From Burkholderiaceae bacterium (GTDB lineage Bacteria; Pseudomonadota; Gammaproteobacteria; Burkholderiales; Burkholderiaceae_E), in NCBI GenBank assembly GCA_019428955.1, contig JAHYJF010000002.1, positions 1 through 41,524 on the forward strand: 41,524 nt of DNA. The letters are read 5' to 3'. Position numbers and translations under genes: made by a program. The number at the start of each line of letters is the position of its first letter. Position 1 is the first letter of the stretch. Below are positions 15,712-22,608 of the stretch, one piece after another. Below the pieces are notes generated by a model. The model was given only the letters and a program-made list of their open reading frames with translations, was not told the DNA's origin and did not search any database.

Positions 15712-16350
15712 ATGTCACAGCCGCCTGAACTGCCATCCGAACCCCAGCCAGACCCGACTCGGCTGGCGTGGATCGACATGGAAATGACCGGGCTTGCGCC
15801 GGAATCCGATCGCATCATCGAATTGGCCGCGGTCATCACCGACAGCGACCTCAATATCGTGGCCGAGAGCGAATCCCTGGTGGTGCACCAGAGCGATGCC
15901 GTGCTCGCTGCGATGGATGCCTGGAACACCTCGACCCACGGTCGGTCGGGACTGACCCAGCGGGTGCGCGAGTCGCGCTTGGACGAGACCGGCGCAGAGC
16001 AGCAGATGCTGGCGTTCCTGCAGCTCTGGGTTCCAGTGGGGGTCTCCCCGATGTGCGGCAATTCGATCTGTCAGGATCGCCGTTTCATGGCGCGCCACAT
16101 GCCGGCGCTCGAGGCTTTCTTCCACTACCGAAACCTCGACGTAAGCACGCTCAAGGAACTGTGTAAACGCTGGCAGCCGGCGCTCGCGCGCGGCTTCGTC
16201 AAGCGCAGTGCCCACACCGCAATGGCCGATGTCCACGAGTCGATCGAAGAGATGCGCTACTACCGCGAACACTTTCTGCGGGCGCCTTTGTCGGGCGAAG
16301 AAGCGGGCGACGAAGAGGGTGTCATTTCCCAGAGCGCTGATACAGCCTGA
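15712..16350 (+). CDS. orn: Oligoribonuclease (DEDDh 3-prime to 5-prime exonuclease)
   Basis: A 212-residue exonuclease that degrades short RNAs and linear dinucleotides such as pGpG to mononucleotides. The DEDDh residues are visible: WIDMEMTG (Asp22, Glu24), CGNSICQDRRFMARHMP and the final HTAMADVHESIEEMRYY. I chose ATG 15712 because GGAG ends six bases before it; in-frame ATGs at 15685 and 15700 are alternatives. Short N-terminal (about 16 residues) and C-terminal extensions make it longer than E. coli Orn. Its last 29 bases overlap the convergent glycosyltransferase gene. Confidence 0.95.
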   Translation: MSQPPELPSEPQPDPTRLAWIDMEMTGLAPESDRIIELAAVITDSDLNIVAESESLVVHQSDAVLAAMDAWNTSTHGRSGLTQRVRESRLDETGAEQQMLAFLQLWVPVGVSPMCGNSICQDRRFMARHMPALEAFFHYRNLDVSTLKELCKRWQPALARGFVKRSAHTAMADVHESIEEMRYYREHFLRAPLSGEEAGDEEGVISQSADTA

Positions 16351-18052
16351 AGCGTTCATCGAGGTTGGGCCGGCGCCGGCCCTCCCAGGCAAGGTTCCAG
16401 CCCGGTTCCGGATAGGGCACCGCGCGTGCCACCGGACCCTGGTCCTGGATCAGGCGCCAGTCGCAGCTGTTGCCACCGCCGGTGGCGGCGAAGCGCACGT
16501 CGGCGAAATAGGCGAGGCTCGCGCGCTCAGCCAGGCCCAGACCATCGGCAGCGACACATTGCGAACCCAGTGGCACGGCATGGGCGAGCTGGCCGGCAAT
16601 TCCGCGATAGGTGTTGCGCTCGTTGAATACCGGCAACCACAGGGTCATGGCGAGGAACCAGCTCAGCACCAATCCGCCCGCTGACAACACCACGGCGCGC
16701 CAGATCATCGGCGGCCGTCGCGATATGCGCCAGCGCACCAGCGCCAGCCAGGCGAGCGTGGCGGCCACCGCGAGCCCCAGTTCCAGCCAGGAAACCTCGA
16801 GGGCATAGCCGGGCACGATATGCGAGGCCCGGAATGCCATCCGGGGCGGGAGTCCGCTCAGGTAGGCCAGCCAGTAGGCCCAGACCGCGAACCCGAAGAA
16901 GGTCCAGACAATGACCGCGAACCAGTCGATCAGGTTGACGAGGCGGCGCCGCAGCGTCGGCAGGCCTGCTGCGGCCACCATCGCGATCGCCGGTAGCGCC
17001 GGCAGCAATCCGGTCTCGCCGGGAGACTGCAGCAATGATGCCGCAATCAGGAACACCGCGGCGACCATCAGCGGCAGGGCGAGCGCCGGTTCGCCGAGCC
17101 GGCCGCGCCAGCGCCATCCGGCCCAGGCGGCCAGCGGCCATGCCGGCCAGAAATACCAGGGGCCGGTGCGCAGCAGGTAGCCCAGCGCCTGCGCCTTCGG
17201 CCAGCCGTATTGCTGGGTATTCCACGCGAGCCAGGTCTGGAGGAAGGCGCGCGAGTGCTCGTCCCCGAACCACAACAGAGCCGGCCAGACCAGGGCCCCG
17301 GCGATCGCCACCGGCAGCCCTAACGTCAACAACGGACGCGCCACCAGGCGAAACGGCTGCGAGATGAGCGGCAGCGCCAGCCAGGCCGACATCAGCAGGG
17401 CGGCCGGAACCAGGCCGCTGGTGGTGGCGGTTGCCGCCACCGCGGCTGCCGCGCACAGTGCCCCCCGGCGCGGCCGCTCGAGGCTGCGGGCGACCCCGAA
17501 CAGGAAGGCGCAGCTCCAGACCAGCTGGGCAGCCTCGGCGGTCGTTTCGTGCGCGCGAGTGACCATCCCCACCGTCGCGATCAGGACCAGCAGGGAACTG
17601 TCCGCAATCGCCCGGGCCAAATCGGTCCGGCTGGCGGCCGCTCCCAAAGGGTCATGGGGCTGAAAACTGGGGCGCCAGGCGAGTTCGTAGGTCGCGTACC
17701 AGAACAGGCTGAGAAGCAGGACCAGCCCGCTGGCGCCGACCATGCCGGTAGCGATGTGCGCTACGTGCTGCGGTCCCGGCACGATGACGCTGGCCACGCG
17801 GATCGCCACGGCGCCGAGCGCAAAGGGCAGCGGCCCTTCCTCGGCCACCGGGGCGCCGGCGACGTTCGGCATCAGCCAGTCGCTGACGCTGCCGGTGGCC
17901 ATGGTGTGGGCGATGCCAAAGCCGGCGGCATCCTGGGTGGCCCAGGGGTCGCGCCCGAACAGTCCCGGCAGCACGTAGAGCGCGATCAGCAGCAGCAAGC
18001 CCCAGCGAGGCAGCTTCCCGGCCTGGGCCGACGTGATCAAGAAGGGGCGCAT
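16322..18052 (-). CDS. ArnT/GT39-like multi-pass membrane glycosyltransferase
   Basis: A 576-residue protein with about ten or more hydrophobic helices and a short C-terminal soluble part. After the first helix it has RDPWATQDAAGFGIAHTMAT and WLMPNVAGAPVAEEGPLPFA, which follow the ArnT/PMT pattern in which a polyprenyl-linked sugar is transferred by a membrane GT-C enzyme. The first acidic pair typical of ArnT (DE) reads QD here. The sugar and acceptor cannot be predicted: lipid A, protein and other targets are all possible. No lipid A aminoarabinose genes lie nearby. The start is ATG 18052, just after the rpmE2 terminator; the 3-prime end overlaps orn. Confidence 0.7.
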   Translation of the reverse strand: MRPFLITSAQAGKLPRWGLLLLIALYVLPGLFGRDPWATQDAAGFGIAHTMATGSVSDWLMPNVAGAPVAEEGPLPFALGAVAIRVASVIVPGPQHVAHIATGMVGASGLVLLLSLFWYATYELAWRPSFQPHDPLGAAASRTDLARAIADSSLLVLIATVGMVTRAHETTAEAAQLVWSCAFLFGVARSLERPRRGALCAAAAVAATATTSGLVPAALLMSAWLALPLISQPFRLVARPLLTLGLPVAIAGALVWPALLWFGDEHSRAFLQTWLAWNTQQYGWPKAQALGYLLRTGPWYFWPAWPLAAWAGWRWRGRLGEPALALPLMVAAVFLIAASLLQSPGETGLLPALPAIAMVAAAGLPTLRRRLVNLIDWFAVIVWTFFGFAVWAYWLAYLSGLPPRMAFRASHIVPGYALEVSWLELGLAVAATLAWLALVRWRISRRPPMIWRAVVLSAGGLVLSWFLAMTLWLPVFNERNTYRGIAGQLAHAVPLGSQCVAADGLGLAERASLAYFADVRFAATGGGNSCDWRLIQDQGPVARAVPYPEPGWNLAWEGRRRPNLDERFRLYQRSGK

Positions 18053-18070
18053 TGTGGGCTCTATTACAAC

Positions 18071-18100
18071 AAAAAAGGCAGCCTGCGCTGCCTTTTTTTT
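18071..18100 (-). terminator. Strong bidirectional-looking terminator downstream of rpmE2
   Basis: AAAAAAGGCAGC, loop CTGC and GCTGCCTTTTTTTT form a near-perfect hairpin with A/T tracts on both sides. On the minus strand it ends the rpmE2 transcript 61 bases after its stop and lies 19 bases before the glycosyltransferase ATG. Confidence 0.9.
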
Positions 18101-18160
18101 CCGACCGCCGCGGCCTGATGGCCGCTGCGCGGTGGTGATGCCGTCGTTCGACGGGCGGGA

Positions 18161-18418
18161 TCAGGAAGCCTTCTGACCCGAGCGGGCGAATTTCTGGCGG
18201 AACTTCTCGACCCGACCGGCTTCGTTGACCCGCTGCTGGGCGCCGGTGTAGAAGGGATGCGAGGCTGAGCTGACGTCGAGCTTGATCAGCGGATATTCCT
18301 TGCCGTCGAGCGTGATCTTTTCACGAGTCGGGGCCGTCGAGCGGGTGATGAACTTGAGATCGCTGGACATGTCCTGGAACACGACATCGCGATACTGGGG
18401 GTGAATGCCTTCTTTCAT
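18161..18418 (-). CDS. rpmE2: 50S ribosomal protein L31, type B
   Basis: An 85-residue L31 paralogue: MKEGIHPQYRDVVFQDMSSD at the start, then SSASHPFYTGAQQRVNEAGR. It has no cysteines, so it is the zinc-independent type B form rather than the CxxC-bearing RpmE. In many bacteria the type B protein replaces the zinc form under zinc limitation, but some betaproteobacteria carry only this type. The start is ATG 18418 behind AGGAGAATTTCG. No clear Zur box was recognised upstream. The rho-trxA block lies close by, separated by the ABC transporter genes. Confidence 0.95.
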   Translation of the reverse strand: MKEGIHPQYRDVVFQDMSSDLKFITRSTAPTREKITLDGKEYPLIKLDVSSASHPFYTGAQQRVNEAGRVEKFRQKFARSGQKAS

Positions 18419-18520
18419 CGAAATTCTCCTGTCTGACCGCGCCGCGCAGCGTGTCGCGCGCGAATTCAGATGCTCTGTTGGAAACCTGGACGCAAAACCA
18501 CGTACGGGAAATAGCCGAGC

Positions 18521-18550
18521 ATTATAGTGCTCAAGCCCAAGTTACCGCAA
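18521..18550 (-). promoter_or_regulatory. Promoter for rpmE2
   Basis: On the minus strand, TTGCGG (18550-18545), an 18-base spacer and a perfect TATAAT (18526-18521) lie about 100 bases upstream of the rpmE2 ATG. Confidence 0.5.
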
Positions 18551-18598
18551 GCTGGGCTAGCATAACGGCTTCCCCGTCATTTCCCCGTCATCGCTGCC

Positions 18599-19591
18599 AT
18601 GCCGGATCGTCCGCCACTAGCCGCCTTCCCCGATAGTCCGCCGGCGCGGCCCGCCGTGCTGGGTCCGGCGCTCGCCCTGCTGGTGGCGTTGGCGTTGGTG
18701 GCGCTGATCGTCGGCCCCGCAAGTGCCTCCGACGTGACGTTTGAGACCCTGGCATGGATCCGCGCACCGCGGGTGGTCGCCGCGATCCTGGTTGGTGCGG
18801 CGTTGGCCGCGTCCGGGACCAGCCTGCAGGTGGCATTTCGCAACCCGCTGGCGGCGCCCGACCTCCTGGGGGTTTCTGCCGGCGCCGCGTGCGGCGCGGC
18901 GTTTGCCATCCTCGCCGGGTTCGGGCAGGCCGCGCTCCAGGGCAGCGCATTCGCCGGCGCGCTCGCTGCCGCCGGTTTGGTCTGGGCGCTGGCGCGCTGG
19001 ATAAGGATAGGCGATGCCACGCTGGCACTGGTGCTCTCGGGTATCGGCGTGGCGGCTCTGGCCTCGGCGGTGCTGGCAATGGTCAGCTATCTTGCGGACC
19101 CGGCGCGCCAGCTGCCGGCGATCACCTATTGGCTGCTGGGCAGCCTGGCCGCAGGCGGCGCCACCGAGTTGATAGTGGCTGGCGTGGCGATGGCCCTTGG
19201 CCTCACCATTCTCTGGTTCGCGCGCTGGCGCATCAATCTGCTCGCCTTGCCCGACGAGGAAGTGCGCGCGCTTGGCGCCGATCCGGTGCGCCTGCGCTGG
19301 GTGGCGCTGGCCGGCGCCGCGCTGGCGGCAGCGGCAGCGGTCGCGCTGGCTGGAGTCGTGGGCTGGGTCGGTCTGCTGGTGCCGCACGCCGCCCGGCGGA
19401 TAACAGGAGCCGAGTTCTCACGGCTGCTGCCGCTGGCGGCGCTCACCGGGGCCATCTTCCTGCTCGCGGTCGATACGCTCGGCAGGGTCGCATTTCCGAT
19501 CGACCTGCCCCCGGGCGTGAGTAGCGCCCTGTTTGGAGTCCCGGGGCTGCTCTGGCTGCTTGCCTCCCGGCCGCGGGAGTCGGGTCGATGA
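18599..19591 (+). CDS. FecCD/BtuC-family ABC transporter permease
   Basis: A 330-residue permease with about nine to ten hydrophobic helices. The family segments are RAPRVVAAILVGAALAASGT, FRNPLAAPDLLGVSAGAACG and GVVGWVGLLVPHAARRITG, typical of transporters for iron-siderophore, haem or cobalamin. The stop overlaps the ATPase start (ATGA), so the two are co-translated. No periplasmic binding protein or TonB-dependent receptor gene is adjacent, and I see no cobalamin riboswitch in the 180 bases upstream, so the substrate stays open. A start at ATG 18599 gives a short proline-rich cytoplasmic lead before the first helix. Confidence 0.9.
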   Translation: MPDRPPLAAFPDSPPARPAVLGPALALLVALALVALIVGPASASDVTFETLAWIRAPRVVAAILVGAALAASGTSLQVAFRNPLAAPDLLGVSAGAACGAAFAILAGFGQAALQGSAFAGALAAAGLVWALARWIRIGDATLALVLSGIGVAALASAVLAMVSYLADPARQLPAITYWLLGSLAAGGATELIVAGVAMALGLTILWFARWRINLLALPDEEVRALGADPVRLRWVALAGAALAAAAAVALAGVVGWVGLLVPHAARRITGAEFSRLLPLAALTGAIFLLAVDTLGRVAFPIDLPPGVSSALFGVPGLLWLLASRPRESGR

Positions 19592-20397
19592 ACCAGCCAG
19601 ACATTTCCGCCAAGGCCGCGGTTACGCCGCCGCACACAGGCACCGCCGTGCGGGCAAGGCCGGAATCCAGCGCGCTGGCGGTTTTCGGACTCGAATTTGG
19701 CATTCCGGGTTTGCCGCGGTTCGGCACCGATCTGTCGTTCGCGCTCCAGCCAGGATCGGTGCTTGCATTGCTGGGGCCCAACGGGGCGGGCAAGACGACG
19801 CTGTTGCGCACCATCCTCGGGCTCGTGCCGCCGATGGCCGGCAAGATCACGATCGGTGAACGTGATCTCGCCGCAATGACGCGCCGGGAAATTGCCGCGC
19901 GGGTGGGCTATGTGCCGCAGAACCTGTCGTCGGCGCCCCACTTCCGGGTTGACGAGTGGGTGTTGCTCGGACTCCTGGCGCCGCTGCCGATGTTCGCCAG
20001 GCCGCGCTCCAGTGACTGGCTGGCGGTCAGCGAAGCGCTGGCGGCGGTCGGGATGAGTGCGCTGCGCGCGCGCTATGTCGAAGAACTCAGTGGTGGCGAA
20101 CAGCGCCTGGTGGCAACGGCGCGAGCGCTGGCCCAAGGGGCTCGCACCCTGGTGCTTGACGAGCCGGCGGCGGGGCTTGACTACGGCCACGAGATCCGGC
20201 TGCTGGCGCGGCTCGACGCCATGCGGGCTCTTGGTTTTGGAATTGTCTTTTCGACCCACGATCCGCGTCACGCACTCGAGCATGCCGATGCAGTGCTGAT
20301 GCTCGACGGCAGCGGGGGTGCGAGACTGGGTTCGCCCGAAAGCGTGCTTACTGAAGCCGCTCTGGCGGCGATCTACGGGGTTGCAGCAGATCTCTGA
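19588..20397 (+). CDS. ABC transporter ATP-binding protein (FecE/BtuD type)
   Basis: A 269-residue ATPase: Walker A GPNGAGKTT (63-71), the Q-loop region VGYVPQNLSSAP, signature LSGGEQRL (from about 167), Walker B TLVLDEPAAGLD and the switch histidine in FSTHDPRHAL. It powers the permease encoded by the overlapping upstream gene. The first 30 residues (MNQPDISAKAAVTPPHTG and following) are an atypical lead before the nucleotide-binding domain. The gene is convergent with rho, with 12 bases between the stops. The substrate class is metal chelate or corrinoid by family. Confidence 0.92.
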   Translation: MNQPDISAKAAVTPPHTGTAVRARPESSALAVFGLEFGIPGLPRFGTDLSFALQPGSVLALLGPNGAGKTTLLRTILGLVPPMAGKITIGERDLAAMTRREIAARVGYVPQNLSSAPHFRVDEWVLLGLLAPLPMFARPRSSDWLAVSEALAAVGMSALRARYVEELSGGEQRLVATARALAQGARTLVLDEPAAGLDYGHEIRLLARLDAMRALGFGIVFSTHDPRHALEHADAVLMLDGSGGARLGSPESVLTEAALAAIYGVAADL

Positions 20398-20409
20398 GGC
20401 CCAGCGCCC

Positions 20410-21672
20410 TCAGTTGCCGCGCCTCATCATGTCGAAGAATTCCTGATTGCTCTTGGTAGCGCGCATCTTGTCGAGCATGAACTCCATTGCGGCGATCTCA
20501 TCCATGTCGTGGAGCAGTCGGCGCAGGATCCAGACCTTCTGGAGCGCTTCCTTGTTCATCAGCAGTTCCTCGCGCCGGGTTCCCGAGCGGTTGATGTCGA
20601 TCGCGGGGTAGATGCGCTTTTCCATCATCCGGCGGTTGAGATGAATTTCGAGATTGCCGGTGCCCTTGAATTCCTCGTAGATCACCTCGTCCATCCGGCT
20701 GCCGGTGTCGATCAGGGCAGTGGCGATGATGGTCAGCGACCCGCCTTCCTCGATGTTGCGCGCGGCGCCAAAGAAACGCTTGGGCCGTTGCAGAGCGTTG
20801 GCGTCGACACCGCCCGTGAGCACCTTGCCCGAGGCCGGGACTACTGTGTTGAAGGCCCGCGCCAGGCGGGTGATCGAATCCAGCAGGATCACGACGTCGC
20901 GCTTGTGCTCGACCAGCCGCTTGGCCTTTTCGATCACCATTTCGGCGACCTGCACGTGGCGGGTAGCCGGCTCGTCGAAGGTCGAGGCGACGACTTCGCC
21001 GCGCACCGAGCGGGTCATCTCGGTGACCTCCTCGGGCCGTTCGTCGATCAGCAGCACGATCAGCACCACTTCGGGATGATTGGCGGTAATCGCGTGGGCC
21101 ATGTGCTGCATCATCACGGTCTTGCCGGACTTGGGCGGCGCCACGATCAGGCCGCGCTGGCCCTTGCCGATCGGGGCGATCATGTCAATGATGCGCCCTG
21201 TGATGTTCTCCTCGGCCCTGATGTCGCGCTCGAGCCGCATCGGCTCGTCGGGGTGCAGCGGGGTCAGGTTCTCGAAGAGGATCTTGTGCTTGGCCTGCTC
21301 GGGCGGCTGGCCATTTATCTGGTCGACCTTGACGAGTGCGAAGTAGCGCTCGCCTTCCTTGGGGGTGCGGACCTCGCCCTCGATCGTGTCGCCGGTGTGC
21401 AGATTGAAGCGCCGGATCTGCGACGGCGAGATGTAGATGTCGTCGGTACTCGCGAGGTAGGAGGTCTCGGGCGAGCGCAGGAAGCCGAAGCCGTCGGGCA
21501 GCACCTCGAGGCAGCCGTCGCCGAAGATCGTCTCGCCGGTCTTGGCCTTGCGCTTGAGGATCGCGAACATCAGCTCCTGCTTGCGCATGCGCTGCGGGTT
21601 CTCGATCTCGAGGGTGTTGGCGAGTTCAACCAACTGGGTGATCGGAATGGATTTCAGTTCGGAGAGATGCAT
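20410..21672 (-). CDS. rho: Transcription termination factor Rho
   Basis: A 420-residue hexameric RNA helicase. It shows the Rho N-terminal domain (MHLSELKSIPITQLVELANT), the RNA-binding cold-shock-like fold with DGFGFLRSPETSYLASTDDI, Walker A APPKSGKT (178-185), and VILLDSITRLARAFNTVVPA with the Q/R-loop regions. Full length and without insertions. It lies downstream of trxA on the same strand, a common proteobacterial pairing. The 286-base space between trxA and rho (21673-21958) has no gene that I can support; it probably holds the rho promoter and a leader, since rho commonly controls its own synthesis by attenuation. Confidence 0.97.
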   Translation of the reverse strand: MHLSELKSIPITQLVELANTLEIENPQRMRKQELMFAILKRKAKTGETIFGDGCLEVLPDGFGFLRSPETSYLASTDDIYISPSQIRRFNLHTGDTIEGEVRTPKEGERYFALVKVDQINGQPPEQAKHKILFENLTPLHPDEPMRLERDIRAEENITGRIIDMIAPIGKGQRGLIVAPPKSGKTVMMQHMAHAITANHPEVVLIVLLIDERPEEVTEMTRSVRGEVVASTFDEPATRHVQVAEMVIEKAKRLVEHKRDVVILLDSITRLARAFNTVVPASGKVLTGGVDANALQRPKRFFGAARNIEEGGSLTIIATALIDTGSRMDEVIYEEFKGTGNLEIHLNRRMMEKRIYPAIDINRSGTRREELLMNKEALQKVWILRRLLHDMDEIAAMEFMLDKMRATKSNQEFFDMMRRGN

Positions 21673-21936
21673 CGATTGGTCTTCCCCATCGGGGGTGGTC
21701 GCAAGATAGCGTGGCCTGGAAAGGCTTTGCCAGTGGAATCGGACCGACTATGGTCGGCCAGGTGGCATTGGATGCAGGGTAGAAAGGGGGTTTTCAAGGC
21801 GGGTCTGGGATCGGTATCCGGATCGGGTTAGCACCCGGCGGCCGAAGCGACGCGCAAATTGCAGGCGGAAGAGTACAACTATCATCGGCGCCTGTCCACA
21901 GCGACGTGGTGGAAACCGTGACTTCCTGGCGACGAA

Positions 21937-21951
21937 GCCACGGCCCGTGGC
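21937..21951 (-). terminator. Small hairpin after trxA
   Basis: GCCACGG, one central base, CCGTGGC: a perfect 7-bp inverted repeat beginning eight bases beyond the trxA stop on the minus strand. There is no T-run, so termination would be weak; it may instead protect the mRNA end. Confidence 0.3.
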
Positions 21952-21958
21952 GCTTTGC

Positions 21959-22279
21959 TCAGAGGTTGTTGTCGAGGAACAGTGCCAATTGCGACTTGGA
22001 GAGCGCTCCGACCTTGGTGGCGACCACGGCGCCATTCCTGAACAGCATCAGGGTCGGAATTCCTCGAATGCCGTACTTGCCGGCAGTGCTCTGGTGCTCG
22101 TCGACGTTGAGCTTGGCGATGTCTACCCGTCCGGCGTAGTCCTTGGCGACATCCTCGAGAATCGGCGCGATCATCTTGCACGGACCGCACCACTCGGCCC
22201 AGTAATCGACCAGCACCGGGGTGTCGGATTTCAGCACGTCCTGGTCGAACGAAGCGTCCGACACATGTTTGATTGTCAT
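21959..22279 (-). CDS. trxA: Thioredoxin
   Basis: A 106-residue thioredoxin with active site WCGPC (30-34), the cis-proline segment GIRGIPTLMLF and the conserved YWAEWCGPCKMIAPILED context. It reduces disulfides in cytoplasmic proteins. I chose ATG 22279 because AGGAG lies seven bases upstream on the minus strand and the protein then has the standard length; a longer frame from 22339 adds an unrelated basic lead. It is followed by rho on the same strand. Confidence 0.96.
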   Translation of the reverse strand: MTIKHVSDASFDQDVLKSDTPVLVDYWAEWCGPCKMIAPILEDVAKDYAGRVDIAKLNVDEHQSTAGKYGIRGIPTLMLFRNGAVVATKVGALSKSQLALFLDNNL

Positions 22280-22383
22280 TGGCAGGCTCCTGTTGGTTTT
22301 CCCGGGAGATCTTCGGCGGTTTTCCGCTGGCACTCGCACCAGGTTACCCGAGCTGTTCGGAGATCATGGGGTGACGAACGAAC

Positions 22384-22392
22384 ATTATCACA
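22384..22392 (-). promoter_or_regulatory. Extended -10 promoter for trxA
   Basis: On the minus strand TGTGATAAT (22392-22384) gives an extended -10 (TGn plus GATAAT) about 105 bases upstream of the trxA ATG. No good -35 hexamer is visible, which is compatible with an extended -10 promoter. Confidence 0.4.
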
Positions 22393-22455
22393 GCTCAAGG
22401 GCCGCTGCAGGGCAGGGGCCGGGGCGGCGCTCGGCCGGGCGCTGCTAGAATGCGC

Positions 22456-22557
22456 GTGGGCGGGCCTCCCCGCATCGCATCGTGGTGAACCTGGTCAGGT
22501 CCGGAAGGAAGCAGCCACAGCTACGTAATGCGAGTGCCGGGGTTACGGCTCGCCCAC
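22456..22557 (+). ncRNA. ffs: 4.5S signal recognition particle RNA (bacterial small SRP RNA)
   Basis: The universally conserved SRP core GGTCAGGTCCGGAAGGAAGC lies at about 22493-22512. The flanks pair into a long hairpin: the 5-prime end GTGGGCG (22456-22462) is complementary to CGCCCAC (22551-22557), and internal segments such as CCCCGCAT and ATGCGAGTGCCGGGG also pair. The size of about 102 nucleotides fits the bacterial small form. TAGAAT (22446-22451) is a suitable -10 element just upstream. The RNA binds Ffh and targets membrane proteins for co-translational insertion. It lies directly before dnaX, a frequent proteobacterial arrangement. Confidence 0.93.
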
Positions 22558-22608
22558 CTACCGTGCCGGCGGTGCACGGTGTACCTATCGGACCAGCCAG
22601 CAGCATCC

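Noticed and set aside
18419..18598. Cobalamin riboswitch before the FecCD-type permease
   Set aside because: The space is short, no conserved B12-box sequence was recognised, and it is largely occupied by the rpmE2 promoter and leader.
22528..22608. An upstream extension of dnaX beginning inside the SRP RNA
   Set aside because: The SRP RNA is structurally certain and the DnaX family N-terminus begins at 22609.
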